The notes: generated by a model not told the origin, from the sequence alone. A stretch of DNA of 64,000 nucleotides from Acidobacteriaceae bacterium (GCA_003134815.1 PLCO01000027.1:1-64000); one strand, 5' to 3'; positions 18,338 through 28,323 are shown, numbered from the stretch's first letter. Numbers and translations: made by a program.

Positions 18338-18739
18338 CTATTGCAAAAGGTCGATGCCTACGGTGATGGCCGCAGCCGCCAGGTTCTTGTCCAGCGTTGC
18401 CAGCGGCAGATGTTCGCGTAACGCCAGCGCGAGATAAGCCGTGTCGTATATCGATAGGCCAAGACGCCGCGACAAATCCAGCACTGCCGAGCTATCGGGA
18501 TCGTTGTCAACCGCAATTTCAAGTCGCAGCAGATCGATGAGGAACTGGTTTGAATCTGCAGGCGTGATACGCAGGCGCCGTTCATTCACAACCAGAATGT
18601 TCCGAACCTCGTACCACCAGATGGCTGGAGCCACGGCTGTTCCGGAACGAAGGGCCGAAAAAGCCAAGTCCGCTTTGGGATTCGATTCGTCCCGCATCGC
18701 CCAATTGATGGTTACAGAGGCATCGAGAACGAAACGCAT
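18338..18739 (-). CDS. PIN-domain ribonuclease toxin (VapC-like)
   Basis: 133 residues, a complete PIN domain. The acidic residues of the active site are visible: D6 in 'VLDASV', the Glu in 'WWYEVRN', the Asp in 'IYDTAYLALA' and the Asp in 'LATLDKNL'. VapC-type toxins cleave specific RNAs, often tRNA. Its start codon overlaps the antitoxin stop (TGATG), the usual coupling for a toxin-antitoxin pair. The two genes stand between a plus-strand operon and ribE with no mobile-element genes beside them. Confidence 0.87.
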   Translation of the reverse strand: MRFVLDASVTINWAMRDESNPKADLAFSALRSGTAVAPAIWWYEVRNILVVNERRLRITPADSNQFLIDLLRLEIAVDNDPDSSAVLDLSRRLGLSIYDTAYLALALREHLPLATLDKNLAAAAITVGIDLLQ

Positions 18740-18993
18740 CAGAAGCGCCGTCCTTCGTCGCGCGCCGCCAGGATCTCCTCAACAGAAAGCGGCTTCGTGC
18801 GCTTGCGGATTTCGAGGATGCTCGCCATCGCCTGCGCGATCTGCTCGCGGCGCTCCTCGTCGCTGGGAGTGACCGGAACGATTCGGGCAACGGTCTTCCC
18901 ACGCCGGGTCACAGTCACCGTCTTGCCCCGCTCCACCTCATCGAGGATGCGGAGAAAGTGGGTTTTGGCCTCGGAGGCTTGAATGGTTTGCAT
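18739..18993 (-). CDS. Phd/YefM-family antitoxin
   Basis: 84 residues. The N-terminus 'MQTIQASEAKTHFLRILDEVERGKTV' and 'TRRGKTVARIVPV' are typical of the Phd/YefM DNA-binding fold; the C-terminal part ('KPLSVEEILAARDEGRRF') should wrap the PIN toxin. It is the first gene of the pair, upstream of the toxin, and probably represses its own promoter through the palindrome just upstream. Confidence 0.88.
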   Translation of the reverse strand: MQTIQASEAKTHFLRILDEVERGKTVTVTRRGKTVARIVPVTPSDEERREQIAQAMASILEIRKRTKPLSVEEILAARDEGRRF

Positions 18994-19010
18994 AAAAACG
19001 ACCAGTCGAT

Positions 19011-19034
19011 TTGACTAGTCAATAGTCTATCATA
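19011..19034 (-). promoter_or_regulatory. Promoter with operator palindrome of the Phd/PIN toxin-antitoxin pair
   Basis: A perfect 12-base palindrome ttgactagtcaa (19011-19022) lies about 20 bases upstream of the antitoxin start, and a good -10 box TATGAT (minus strand, 19034-19029) sits just upstream of it. Antitoxin binding there would cover the transcription start. No good -35 box is visible. Confidence 0.55.
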
Positions 19035-19059
19035 TTCCAGCCATCGTAGATCGCTCATT

Positions 19060-19734
<675 letters not shown>

Positions 19735-19756
19735 GGATTAATTCTAAGGGACAAGC

Positions 19757-19831
19757 GGTTGGCGGGTTGGCGAGTTGGCGTGCGCTGCGCGCACATAGCG
19801 AGTTAGCGAGTTGGCGGGGTTAGCGGAGTTA
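19757..19831. repeat. Degenerate 'ttagcgag/ttggcggg' tandem repeat
   Basis: Imperfect units such as gttggcggg, gttggcgag, gttagcgag, gttagcgga, interrupted by the palindromic gcgctgcgcgc. Same kind as the array at 5690-5747. It lies between ribE and the STAS gene. Confidence 0.6.
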
Positions 19832-19842
19832 GGCTGGACACT

Positions 19843-20196
19843 TCAGAACTTCAGCGCAACGCCTTTTTCACACATATCACCGAAGAGCGAAAGAAGATTT
19901 GTGATGCCGAGAAGCTCGCGGACCTGCTTGCCAAGATTGATGAGCTCAAGGCAGGAGCCAGCGGATTTGGCCGAGACGTAGAGGCGGACCAGAGTGCCGA
20001 GTCCCATGCTGTCGACCGAAGTGAGGTCAGTGAGATCGAGGATGATGCGCTTGTGATCGGGAATGAGTGGATGGACGTTTGTATAGAGGATGTCGCAGAC
20101 CCCGGCGTAGAGGCGGCCGTGAAAGTGCACGATGGCGGTCGGGCCCTTGTGTTCGATTTCGAATGTCAGGGTGGGCGAAGCCGCTGCGTGGGACAT
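19843..20196 (-). CDS. STAS-domain protein (anti-sigma-factor-antagonist type)
   Basis: 117 residues, a single STAS domain as in SpoIIAA/RsbV. The phospho-acceptor region is visible as 'DLTDLTSVDSMGLGTLVRLY', with a serine in the usual place, and 'FHGRLYAGVC' is the early strand. Such proteins are phosphorylated by an anti-sigma kinase and release a sigma factor when unphosphorylated. No kinase, phosphatase or sigma gene is adjacent, so the partner is elsewhere and the pathway is unknown. Confidence 0.87.
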   Translation of the reverse strand: MSHAAASPTLTFEIEHKGPTAIVHFHGRLYAGVCDILYTNVHPLIPDHKRIILDLTDLTSVDSMGLGTLVRLYVSAKSAGSCLELINLGKQVRELLGITNLLSLFGDMCEKGVALKF

Positions 20197-20257
20197 CGAT
20201 TTCTTTCCTTGATGGGAAATGAGGAGGGGAGAAGTATCGCGTTGATTGTCTCATAAG

Positions 20258-20290
20258 AACAGGGAATAGGGAGTAGCCAGTAGGGAGTAG
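20258..20290. repeat. Copy of the 'cagggaatagggagtag' intergenic repeat
   Basis: acagggaatagggagtag followed by a second tagggagtag unit. Third copy in the window, here between the STAS and CcdC-like genes. Confidence 0.7.
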
Positions 20291-20385
20291 AAAGACGAGG
20301 ACAGCGGGACCGAGAGGCCGGCGAGCAAAAGGCAGCAGAGCGAGTGGAGTTGACGGCGGGAGGCGCAACGCGGGGCTGTGGCGGG

Positions 20386-20913
20386 TTAGTCGCGGGTGGG
20401 GGCTTCTTCAGATGTTGGAGCGGCGGCGAAGGCGGGGCTGGCGGTGAGGTTGCGGTAGGCGAAGAAGAGCTTGGCGCGCCAGCGCAGGATCATGCCAAAG
20501 GCGAGCAGATAAAAGAGAGCGCCGGTTTGTTCGAGCGTAAGAAAGCGATCAAAGAAGCCGCGGGCGAGGTAGCGCACGACAGCGAGCACGATGATGACGG
20601 CAAAAAACGCACTCGACCGCTTCATCATGATGACTCCGTTTTGAAGATGGAGGTCTGAAGTGAGTAGCAGTGGATAGGCGAAGACGACTGCGCCAATGAG
20701 GAAGGCACTAAGGCCCCAGGTCAACGGAACGCGGAACGCCGGGACAATGAACATGCAGAATCCGGTGGCCATGCCCAGAGGCGGCATTACGATCTTCCTC
20801 ATCGTGACAGCGGTGCGGCCCTCGCGCACGCGCCAGGCGAGCACGCCGGCGAGGCCGAAAAGGGAGACGATAGCCGTGAAGAGGGGAGCCGTGATGGCGG
20901 GAGTGGAGAGCAT
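20386..20913 (-). CDS. CcdC-like (DUF1453) membrane protein
   Basis: 175 residues with five or so transmembrane helices: 'FTAIVSLFGLAGVLAW', 'PPLGMATGFCMFIVPAF', 'LSAFLIGAVVFAYPLLL', 'FFAVIIVLAVVRYLA' and 'TGALFYLLAFGMILRW'. The stretch 'TMRKIVMPPLGMATGFCMF' is characteristic of the CcdC/DUF1453 family. The family's link to cytochrome c biogenesis in Bacillus is not well established, and no cytochrome genes are near. The C-terminal 15 residues are polar and variable. Confidence 0.8.
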   Translation of the reverse strand: MLSTPAITAPLFTAIVSLFGLAGVLAWRVREGRTAVTMRKIVMPPLGMATGFCMFIVPAFRVPLTWGLSAFLIGAVVFAYPLLLTSDLHLQNGVIMMKRSSAFFAVIIVLAVVRYLARGFFDRFLTLEQTGALFYLLAFGMILRWRAKLFFAYRNLTASPAFAAAPTSEEAPTRD

Positions 20914-21029
20914 TGGGATTTGCGTTTCCGATCTTGCGACGGACCTTGTTAAGGGCGGGGTGCACCAATTTAGGGATTCAGTGTCGAGCTATCTAAATTA
21001 TAGGACGCGCGAAGGTCCCGGTCGTATTG

Positions 21030-22235
21030 CTATGTCTGTGCGGGCGGCCAGGGATCGCGGAGGAGAGACGAAAGGCCAAGGTCGTCTCCGTAGCGCTCGA
21101 CTTCGACATCGGTCATGTGGACAAAGCTGGGCATGCCGCAGAAGGCGGGAACCGCGTCAGAGCCCATGATTTGCGGCGAGATGAAGAGGTGGAGACGGTC
21201 GACGAGGCCGGCGGCGAGAAATGCTGTGTTGAGGCGCGTGCCGGTTTCAGTGAGGAGCGTGAGAATGCCTTTGTCGCCGAGTTTGTCGAGGACTTTTTCA
21301 AGCGGGACGCGGCCGGGTTGCCGCGCCTGTGATGAGGACTTGTCGCCGCCCCGCTCCGCGACCCCGGTTTCAGCGGGCAGGACTTCAACGCGGACACCGC
21401 GGCTCTCGAGCTCGTGGATGCGGGTTTCGTCGGTGGAGACGGTGAAGATGACGACATCATTTTGCGCTGTGGTGACGAGCTTGCAGTCGAGAGGCATGCG
21501 GAGGGCGGAGTCGAGGACGATGCGCAGGAGCGGGCGGCGACGGCGAAGGCCGCTGCGGTCGGTCATCCAGGGATCGTCGGCGAGAACGGTGTCAACGCCG
21601 ACCATGGTGGCGTCTGCTGCCCAGCGGAGGTGCTGAACGGCGGCGCGGGCGACTTCGCTGGTGATCCAGTAGGGCGCGTGAGGGATCATCTGCGCGGGTG
21701 GCGGCGCGATGCGCGCGTCGAGGGTCATGGCGACTTTCATGAGCACGAAGGGGCGGCGGTGCTGAATCCACCGCGCGAAGCCTTCGTTGAGGCGGCGTGC
21801 TTCGGATTGGCCGGGGCCGACGGAGACCTGAATGCCCGCGGCACGGAGGGCTTCGAGTCCGTGGCCGGAGACGGCGGGGTTGGGATCGATGGTTGCAGCA
21901 ACGACACGGGCGATTCCGGATCTGATGAGCGCGCCAGTACAAGGCGGTGTGCGGCCGGTGATGTTGCACGGCTCGAGTGTGACGTAGGCCGTGCCGCCGT
22001 GGACACGGTCAAAACCTGAACCCGAGGGTGCGTGCGTGGTGGCCTCGCGGAGGGCGACGATTTCGGCGTGATCGAGGAGATCATACTCGTGCCAGCCCTC
22101 GCCGACGACCTGGCCGGCGCGGTCGAGAATGACGCAGCCGACGGCGGGATTGGGCGAGGTGACACCGATGCCGCGGCGCGCGAGCTCGAGGGCGCGGCGC
22201 ATCCAGTGGAGGTCGAGGTCGGATGGAGTGTTCAT
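21030..22235 (-). CDS. ribD: RibD, bifunctional riboflavin deaminase/reductase
   Basis: 401 residues. It carries out the second and third steps of riboflavin synthesis. The N-terminal deaminase has the zinc motifs 'DHAEIVAL' and 'TLEPCNITGRTPPC'. The C-terminal reductase domain begins near residue 150 ('PFVLMKVAMTLDARIA') and contains 'VGVDTVLADDPWMTDR' and 'TLLTETGTRLNTAFL'. Residues 285-305 hold a polar insertion. The first 25 codons are duplicated 760 bases upstream as a fragment next to ftsY, and a HigBA module lies between the copies. Confidence 0.95.
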   Translation of the reverse strand: MNTPSDLDLHWMRRALELARRGIGVTSPNPAVGCVILDRAGQVVGEGWHEYDLLDHAEIVALREATTHAPSGSGFDRVHGGTAYVTLEPCNITGRTPPCTGALIRSGIARVVAATIDPNPAVSGHGLEALRAAGIQVSVGPGQSEARRLNEGFARWIQHRRPFVLMKVAMTLDARIAPPPAQMIPHAPYWITSEVARAAVQHLRWAADATMVGVDTVLADDPWMTDRSGLRRRRPLLRIVLDSALRMPLDCKLVTTAQNDVVIFTVSTDETRIHELESRGVRVEVLPAETGVAERGGDKSSSQARQPGRVPLEKVLDKLGDKGILTLLTETGTRLNTAFLAAGLVDRLHLFISPQIMGSDAVPAFCGMPSFVHMTDVEVERYGDDLGLSSLLRDPWPPAQT

Positions 22236-22316
22236 GTGCGGGCGAGAGGAACAATCAAGTGTACACGCCGGGAGGAGTCTGACTTCAGCGATGCAAGCTA
22301 CACGCCGAAGATTTTC

Positions 22317-22350
22317 TTGACCTATGTATAGCGTTCCAATACACTATACA
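22317..22350 (+). promoter_or_regulatory. higBA promoter with inverted-repeat operator
   Basis: -35 TTGACC (22317-22322), a 17-base spacer and -10 TACACT (22340-22345). An inverted repeat TGTATAG/CTATACA (22325-22331 and 22344-22350) overlaps the spacer and the -10 box, where HigA would block polymerase. The expected transcription start is at or next to the GTG start codon of higB (22352), so the message is probably leaderless. Confidence 0.6.
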
Positions 22351-22351
22351 G

Positions 22352-22630
22352 GTGATTAAAAGCTTCCGTCACGCTGGATTAGAGAAGTTTTACCGCACCG
22401 ACAGCAAGGCGAGGATCCAGCCGGCGCACGCAACCAAGCTCAGGCGGCAGTTGACATTGCTTGACGCTAGTGCGTCGCCGCAAGATATGAATGTGCCGGG
22501 CTGGCTCTTGCACGCGCTCAAAGGAAAGTTGAAGGATCATTGGTCCATTCGTGTCAACGGCAATTGGCGCATGACATTCAAATTTGAGGGCGAGGACGCG
22601 ATTTTAGTCGACTATCAGGATTATCACTGA
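22352..22630 (+). CDS. higB: HigB toxin, RelE-superfamily mRNA interferase
   Basis: 92 residues. 'MIKSFRHAGLEKFYRTDSKARI' at the start, 'LPGW/VPGWLLHALKGKLKDHWSIRV' in the middle and 'NGNWRMTFKFEGEDAILVDYQDYH' at the end are the classic HigB pattern. HigB cleaves mRNA on the ribosome. The gene precedes its antitoxin, the order typical of higBA. The start is GTG and there is no visible Shine-Dalgarno sequence, which agrees with a leaderless transcript. Confidence 0.92.
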   Translation: MIKSFRHAGLEKFYRTDSKARIQPAHATKLRRQLTLLDASASPQDMNVPGWLLHALKGKLKDHWSIRVNGNWRMTFKFEGEDAILVDYQDYH

Positions 22631-22643
22631 GGGAGAAAAGCAT

Positions 22644-22919
22644 ATGATGCATAGCCCCGCACATCCAGGCGAGATCGTTCAGGAGTACATGGAGGGTTTC
22701 GGTTTAACAGTTTCCGGCCTGGCCGCACACCTGAGGATCACGCGGGCCAATCTGTCGCGGATGATCCACGGCAAGACAGGCGTGTCGGCCGAAATGGCCG
22801 TGCGTCTTTCGGAGGCATTCGGAACTTCTCCCGAAGTGTGGGTCAGGTTGCAGGCCAACTACGATCTGGCAAGAGTCATGAGCAAGCGGCGCGTGAAAAT
22901 TGCTCGACTGGCCGCATGA
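22644..22919 (+). CDS. higA: HigA antitoxin, XRE-family DNA-binding protein
   Basis: 91 residues. The sequence 'PAHPGEIVQEYMEGFGLTVSGLAAHL', then 'ITRANLSRMIHGKTGVSAEMAVRL' and 'GTSPEVWVRLQANYDL' is a textbook HigA helix-turn-helix protein. It neutralises HigB and represses the operon. It starts 13 bases after the higB stop with GGGAG upstream. Confidence 0.93.
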   Translation: MMHSPAHPGEIVQEYMEGFGLTVSGLAAHLRITRANLSRMIHGKTGVSAEMAVRLSEAFGTSPEVWVRLQANYDLARVMSKRRVKIARLAA

Positions 22920-22933
22920 TTGCGACGGTTTTT

Positions 22934-23008
22934 GCCGCGGCGCTGGAGCTCAAGGGCGCGGCGCATCCAGCGGAGGTCGAGGTCGGTAATGGGGCGGGCG
23001 GTGGTCAT
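22934..23008 (-). pseudogene. Fragment of the ribD 5' end, directly after ftsY
   Basis: ATG at 23008 opens a frame whose codons 9-25 read 'DLDLRWMRRALELQRRG', against 'DLDLHWMRRALELARRG' at the start of intact ribD. The 51 bases at 22934-22984 match 22170-22220 with four differences, in the same orientation. The match ends where higA begins to run out. The fragment starts one base after the ftsY stop, so an older ftsY-ribD order was probably broken by the HigBA segment. Confidence 0.75.
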
Positions 23009-23009
23009 C

Positions 23010-23987
23010 TTATTCGAGCAGCGAATCGACGAATTCTGACGGAGAAAATTCGAGCAGGTCTGTCATTTTTTCGCCGACGCCGACGAAGCGGACAGGAAGT
23101 GAAAGCTCGCGGGCGATGGCGATGGCGATGCCGCCCTTGGCCGTGCCATCGAGTTTGGTGAGGACAATGCCGGTGACGCCGGCGGATTTCGTGAAGAGGC
23201 GAGCTTGCTGGAGGCCGTTCTGGCCGGTGGTCGCGTCCATGACGAGCAGGACTTCGTGTGGCGCGCCGGGAACGAGGCGGGCAGCAGTGCGACGCATTTT
23301 GTCGAGTTCGTCCATCAAGCCGGATTTGGTGTGAAGGCGGCCTGCGGTGTCGACGTAGAGCTCGTCGATGGAGCGCGACTTGGCGGCGGTGATGGCGTCG
23401 TAGAGAACGGCTGCCGGGTCGCCGCCCTGGCGCGTCTTGATCATTTCGACGCCGGAGCGCGAGGCCCAGACTTCAAGCTGCTCGATTGCGGCGGCACGAA
23501 ACGTGTCCGCGGCGCAGAGGAGAACGGAGCGGCCTTGCGCGCGGGACCATGCGGCGAGCTTGCCGCTTGAGGTGGTTTTACCAGTGCCGTTGACGCCGAC
23601 GAGGAAAGTGACTCTGGGCGGCGTTGCGGGAGCGGGAATCTCGCGCTGAGGAGCGCGAAGAATGGCGATCAGTTGTTGCTTCAAAAGCTCGCGTAACTCG
23701 GCGCCGCCTTCGATGGCATGATGGCGTGCGCGATCACGGAGGGCATCGAGGATGGCGGTAGTGGTAGGCACGCCGAGATCGCTCGAGAGGAGAATCAATT
23801 CGAGATTGTCGAGGGCGGATTCGTCGACGGTGCGGGTGAGTGCGGCGAGATCGGAGATTTTGGCGGAGAAGGACTCGCGGGTGCGCGAGACGGCCTGACG
23901 CATGCGGTCGAGAAAACCGAGTTTAGGTTCGTCGGCGGAATCGTCAGGCTTCTGAGGTTCCTTGCTGCCAAAGAGAGTGGTAATCAT
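23010..23987 (-). CDS. ftsY: FtsY, signal recognition particle receptor GTPase
   Basis: 325 residues. It receives SRP-ribosome complexes at the membrane. The N domain covers residues 20-115 ('[24 protein letters not shown]'). In the G domain, G1 is '[17 protein letters not shown]', followed by '[18 protein letters not shown]', 'VDTAGRLHT', '[10 protein letters not shown]' and the C-terminal '[17 protein letters not shown]'. The acidic A domain is short, as in many non-enterobacterial homologues. After GKTT the sequence is SSGKLA rather than the usual TTAKLA/TIAKLA. The stop abuts the ribD fragment. Confidence 0.96.
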   Translation of the reverse strand: MITTLFGSKEPQKPDDSADEPKLGFLDRMRQAVSRTRESFSAKISDLAALTRTVDESALDNLELILLSSDLGVPTTTAILDALRDRARHHAIEGGAELRELLKQQLIAILRAPQREIPAPATPPRVTFLVGVNGTGKTTSSGKLAAWSRAQGRSVLLCAADTFRAAAIEQLEVWASRSGVEMIKTRQGGDPAAVLYDAITAAKSRSIDELYVDTAGRLHTKSGLMDELDKMRRTAARLVPGAPHEVLLVMDATTGQNGLQQARLFTKSAGVTGIVLTKLDGTAKGGIAIAIARELSLPVRFVGVGEKMTDLLEFSPSEFVDSLLE

Positions 23988-24137
23988 CTTCTCCAGTTTA
24001 ATTGCGAGACGCGAACAAAGTTCGCCCAGTTCAATTGCGGTTCCATTCAGGGAGGAGTTGTGGCAGTTCAGTGCCTATGGAGACACGTTTGGCGCAGAAT
24101 CGATTCGGAAGAGGCTTCAGGTCCGATATTCTTGACG

Positions 24138-25292
24138 ATGAGCTCTAAATTCATGACTGAAACGTACAAAAATCCACTGCAACAAGTGATCGAGAGCCGG
24201 ATCGCCATCATTGATGGAGCGACGGGGACGACGATTCGTGACTACGGAATGAAAGAGGCGGACATTCGCGGCTCACGGTTTGCGGACGCGAAGAAGGACT
24301 TGCTGAACAATGGCGACCTGTTTTCGCTGACGCGGCCGGAGCTGATCGGGGACATTCATCGGCGGTTTCTGGAGGCAGGGGCGGACATTATAGAGACGAA
24401 TACGTTTGGCGCGACGAGCATCTCGCAGAGCGAGTTTTTTGTCGACGATCCGCGCGAACACGGAGGACGGAAAGATCCGGAGTTTTATCAAAAAATCATC
24501 GACGACAAGTTTCTCGTCGATCTGGCGTGGGAGATCAACGAGAAGTCGGCACAGAAGGCGCGGGAGTGGGCTGACCGCGTGGGCAACGAGACGGGACGGC
24601 AGCGGTTTGTGGCGGGAGCAATAGGGCCGCTGACGGTGTCGCTATCGAATTCTCCGGACGCGGACGATGCGGGATTTCGCGTAGTGACTTTTGACCAGGT
24701 GAAGACGGCGTACAAGCAGCAGGCGCGGGCGCTGATTGCCGGTGGAGCGGATTTGCTGCTGGTGGAGACGATCTTCGATTCGCTGAATGCGAAGGCGGCG
24801 CTGGTGGCGATCCGCGAAGTGTTCGACGAAGACGGGCTGACGGCGAGCGGCGGGGAGCTGCCGTTGATAATCTCGGCGGCAGTGGGGCGCGGCGGGGAGA
24901 CGATGATTTCGGCGCAGACGATTGAGGCGTTCTGGACGGCGGTGCGTCATGCGAAGCCGTTTTCGGTAGGGCTGAACTGCTCGCTGGGGCCGGACTTGAT
25001 GGCGCCGTTTTTGCGCGAGCTTTCGGAGAAGGTGGACGTAGCGGTGTCGTGCTACCCGAACGCGGGATTGCCGAACCCGCTGTCGGCGACGGGATTCGAT
25101 CTTGGGCCTGCGGACATGGCGCGGTACCTGAGCGAATTTGCGCGCGAAGGGCTGGTTAATCTTGCCGGAGGTTGCTGCGGCAATACGCCGGAGCATATTG
25201 CGGCGATTGCTAAGGCGCTGGAGGGCGTTGCGCCGCGCAAATTGTCTGAAGCGACGGCTGCTGAGAATTGCTGCGTTGAGAGCGCGGTATGA
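24138..25292 (+). CDS. metH: MetH N-terminal module: homocysteine S-methyltransferase domain
   Basis: 384 residues, only the homocysteine-binding module of cobalamin-dependent methionine synthase. It starts '[23 protein letters not shown]' and contains '[17 protein letters not shown]', '[10 protein letters not shown]' and '[21 protein letters not shown]'. The zinc ligands are C281 ('GLNCSLGPD') and the pair in '[12 protein letters not shown]'. In E. coli this module is fused to the rest of MetH. Here it stops and overlaps the next gene by ATGA, so the enzyme is made as two coupled chains. ATG 24138 or 24153 is the start. No cobalamin or SAM riboswitch is recognisable in the 150-base leader. 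Confidence 0.93.
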   Translation: MSSKFMTETYKNPLQQVIESRIAIIDGATGTTIRDYGMKEADIRGSRFADAKKDLLNNGDLFSLTRPELIGDIHRRFLEAGADIIETNTFGATSISQSEFFVDDPREHGGRKDPEFYQKIIDDKFLVDLAWEINEKSAQKAREWADRVGNETGRQRFVAGAIGPLTVSLSNSPDADDAGFRVVTFDQVKTAYKQQARALIAGGADLLLVETIFDSLNAKAALVAIREVFDEDGLTASGGELPLIISAAVGRGGETMISAQTIEAFWTAVRHAKPFSVGLNCSLGPDLMAPFLRELSEKVDVAVSCYPNAGLPNPLSATGFDLGPADMARYLSEFAREGLVNLAGGCCGNTPEHIAAIAKALEGVAPRKLSEATAAENCCVESAV

Positions 25293-28054
25293 GCGCGGGT
25301 TTTACAAAGCCTATTGAGACAAGATTACCTTTCGAGGCGAGGCCACTGCGATTGTCTGGATCGCAGCCGTTCACGCAACAGCCCGGAGTGTTCATTCTGA
25401 TTGGCGAGCGGACCAATGTGGCCGGGTCGCCGAAGTTCGCCAAGTTGATTAAGGAGGGCAAGTACGAAGAGGCTGTGAGCGTGGCGCGGCAGCAGGTGGA
25501 GAACGGGGCAAACGTGCTCGACATCTGCATGGACGAGGGGATGATCGACGGCGTGGCCGCGATGACACGCTACCTGCAGTTGCTGGCCAGTGAACCAGAA
25601 GTGGCGAAGGTTCCGTTCATGGTCGACTCCTCAAAGTGGGAGGTGATTGAGGCGGGGTTGAAGTGTTTGCAGGGCAAAGGCATTGTGAATTCGATCTCGC
25701 TGAAGGAGGGCGAGGCGAAGTTTCGCGAGCATGCGGCGACGATCAGGAAGTATGGCGCGGCTGCGGTGGTGATGGCGTTCGATGAGCAGGGACAAGCCGC
25801 GGGATTCGAGGACAAGACGCGGATTTGCGAGAGGGCTTACAAGATTCTGACGCGCGAGTTGTGCTTTCCGCCGGAAGACATCATCTTCGATCCGAACATA
25901 CTGACCGTGGCGACGGGGATGGAAGAACACAACAACTATGCCATGGATTTTATCCAGGCGACGCAGTGGATCAAGGGGAATTTGCCGCACGCAAAGGTGA
26001 GCGGCGGCGTGTCGAACGTGTCGTTCAGCTTTCGTGGCAACAACAAGGTGCGCGAGGCCATGCATGCGGCGTTTCTGTATCACGCGATTGCCGCGGGCAT
26101 GGATATGGGCATTGTGAACGCGGGAATGTTGGAAGTCTATGCGGAAATTGAGCCGGAGCTGAAGGACCTGGTGGAAGATGTTTTGCTGAACCGCCGGCCG
26201 GACGCAACGGAGCGGCTGGTGGAGTTCGGCGAGACGCTGAAGGCGGCGGGCGCGGAAGGCGGAGGCGAACAAGGAGACGAAAAGAAGATCGAAGAGTGGC
26301 GCAACGGAACTGTTGAGGCGCGGTTGAGCCACTCGCTGGTGAAAGGGATCGACGCATATATCGAGACGGACGCGGAAGAGGCGCGCGTGAAGCTGGGTAG
26401 GCCGCTGGCGGTGATTGAAGGTCCGCTGATGGATGGCATGGGTGTGGTGGGAGATTTGTTCGGCGCGGGGAAAATGTTTCTGCCGCAGGTGGTGAAGTCG
26501 GCGCGGGTAATGAAAAAGGCGGTTGCGTATCTGACGCCGTTCATGGAGGCGGAGAAGGCGGAGATGGCCGCGGCGGGCCTGGCGGTGAGGGTGCAGGGAA
26601 AGATTGTGCTGGCGACCGTGAAGGGAGACGTTCACGATATTGGGAAGAATATTGTGGGCGTGGTGCTGGCGTGCAACAACTACGAAGTGATCGACATGGG
26701 CGTGATGGTTCCGGCGGAGAGGATTCTGGAGCGCGCGAGAGAGGTGAGGGCGGACATTATCGGGCTTAGCGGGCTGATTACGCCTTCGCTGGACGAGATG
26801 GTACACGTGGCGCGGGAGATGGAGCGGCAGGGGATGAAGCTGCCGCTGCTGATTGGCGGAGCGACGACGAGCCGCGCGCATACGGCAGTGAAGATCGCTC
26901 CGCACTACAGCGAGCCGGTGGTGCATGTACTGGATGCGAGCCGAGCGGTGCCGGTGACGACGAGCCTGCTGAGCGAGGAGGGCAAACCGGAGTTTGTGGC
27001 AAAGCATCGCGCGGAATACGAGGCGCTGCGCAAGGCACATGCCGCGCCGAGGCGTCCAGTGGTTCCGATTGAGACGGCTCGAGCGAGAAGAACGCCGATG
27101 GAGTGGCGTGCGGAGGATTTGGCGAAGCCAGCCTTCTTTGGAGTGCGCGTGCTGGAGGATTTTCCGCTTGCGACGTTGCGGGAGTTCATCGATTGGAGCC
27201 CGTTCTTTCATACGTGGGAACTGAAGGGGGTTTATCCGCGGATTCTTGAAGACGAGAGGCAGGGTGAGCAGGCGCGACAGATTTTTGCGGAAGGGAATTC
27301 GCTGCTGGATCGGATTGTGAAGGAGAAGTTGCTGAGAGCGCGCGGCGTGTATGGATTTTTTGCAGCGAACGCGACGGGCGATGATGTGGAGTTGTACGCG
27401 GATGAGACACGCAAGAAGATCTTGACGCGGCTCCATTTTTTGCGACAGCAATCGGATCGGGAGGGCGTTCAGGGGAAAATCGACACGTGCAGATCGTTGG
27501 CGGATTTTGTTGCTCCGAAGGAGACGGGGCTGGCGGATACCGTCGGCGCGTTCGCGGTGACGAGCGGGTTCGGATTGAAGGAACTGTGCGACCAGTTCAG
27601 AGCGGCGCACGACGACTACAACGCGATTATGACGGAGGCGATTGCCGACCGGCTGGCGGAGGCGTTTGCGGAGTGCCTGCATAAGCGCGTACGCGAAGAG
27701 TGGGGATATGGGCAAAGCGAGAAACTCAGCAGCGATGAGCTGATTCACGAAAAGTATCGCGGCATACGGCCGGCGCCTGGGTATCCAGCGTGCCCGGATC
27801 ATACCGAGAAGGGGACGCTTTGGGAGATGCTCGACGTGAAGAAGAACGCGGGGATCGAGCTGACTGAGTCGTTCGCGATGTGGCCGGGCTCGAGCGTGAG
27901 CGGGTTTTATCTCGCGCATCCTGCGAGCCGGTATTTCAGTTTAGGCAAGATTGGCCGCGACCAGGCGGAAGACTACGCGCTGAGGAAGGGAATGAGCGTG
28001 GCCGAGGTAGAACGCTGGCTGGGGCCGAACCTGAATTACGAGTCCGGGGCCTAG
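25289..28054 (+). CDS. metH: MetH C-terminal module: folate, B12 and activation domains
   Basis: 921 residues. It carries the pterin-binding barrel ('[16 protein letters not shown]', '[14 protein letters not shown]', '[17 protein letters not shown]'), the B12-binding cap and domain ('[19 protein letters not shown]', with the cobalt-ligand His in DVHDIG, then '[17 protein letters not shown]' and '[14 protein letters not shown]') and the SAM-binding reactivation domain ('[15 protein letters not shown]', '[19 protein letters not shown]'). A Gly/Glu-rich insertion lies near residues 320-335. Together with the preceding gene this makes a complete methionine synthase using methyl-tetrahydrofolate. 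All functional motifs are intact. Confidence 0.96.
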   Translation: MSAGFTKPIETRLPFEARPLRLSGSQPFTQQPGVFILIGERTNVAGSPKFAKLIKEGKYEEAVSVARQQVENGANVLDICMDEGMIDGVAAMTRYLQLLASEPEVAKVPFMVDSSKWEVIEAGLKCLQGKGIVNSISLKEGEAKFREHAATIRKYGAAAVVMAFDEQGQAAGFEDKTRICERAYKILTRELCFPPEDIIFDPNILTVATGMEEHNNYAMDFIQATQWIKGNLPHAKVSGGVSNVSFSFRGNNKVREAMHAAFLYHAIAAGMDMGIVNAGMLEVYAEIEPELKDLVEDVLLNRRPDATERLVEFGETLKAAGAEGGGEQGDEKKIEEWRNGTVEARLSHSLVKGIDAYIETDAEEARVKLGRPLAVIEGPLMDGMGVVGDLFGAGKMFLPQVVKSARVMKKAVAYLTPFMEAEKAEMAAAGLAVRVQGKIVLATVKGDVHDIGKNIVGVVLACNNYEVIDMGVMVPAERILERAREVRADIIGLSGLITPSLDEMVHVAREMERQGMKLPLLIGGATTSRAHTAVKIAPHYSEPVVHVLDASRAVPVTTSLLSEEGKPEFVAKHRAEYEALRKAHAAPRRPVVPIETARARRTPMEWRAEDLAKPAFFGVRVLEDFPLATLREFIDWSPFFHTWELKGVYPRILEDERQGEQARQIFAEGNSLLDRIVKEKLLRARGVYGFFAANATGDDVELYADETRKKILTRLHFLRQQSDREGVQGKIDTCRSLADFVAPKETGLADTVGAFAVTSGFGLKELCDQFRAAHDDYNAIMTEAIADRLAEAFAECLHKRVREEWGYGQSEKLSSDELIHEKYRGIRPAPGYPACPDHTEKGTLWEMLDVKKNAGIELTESFAMWPGSSVSGFYLAHPASRYFSLGKIGRDQAEDYALRKGMSVAEVERWLGPNLNYESGA

Positions 28055-28103
28055 GCGAGCTTCGCTGCCGCCGGTCGCTGCGTTGAGGCGGTGGTGTGAA
28101 CCA

Positions 28104-28124
28104 TGCCCCATTGGGCGTGGGGCA
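28104..28124 (+). terminator. Possible terminator after metH
   Basis: TGCCCCA and TGGGGCA form a 7-bp stem around ttgggcg, followed by gttcatttt. The T-run is weak, so confidence is moderate. Confidence 0.5.
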
Positions 28125-28323
28125 GTTCATTTTGAGAATGAACCGCGCCTGACGATTCAGATCCCCTTTTGTCGCTGCCCTCCCAAAACTATTTACGAAA
28201 CCTGCGAAACTTTTGAGTCCTCCGGGGGTTCATTGGCGTAATTGGGGATTTTCTGTCCATTGCTTCTCGCGGGAGCCGATCTCGGCGAGACGCATAGGAA
28301 TTCTTTGCCTTGGAGGGCACACT

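Noticed and set aside
23988-24137. Possible cobalamin or SAM riboswitch before metH
   Set aside because: The 150-base leader shows no B12-box or SAM-riboswitch core that I can recognise.
25631-27919. 762-residue open frame on the minus strand opposite the larger metH gene
   Set aside because: Composition is dominated by Arg, His and Leu with no recognisable motif, while the plus strand encodes an intact MetH module. It is a shadow of GC-rich codon use.
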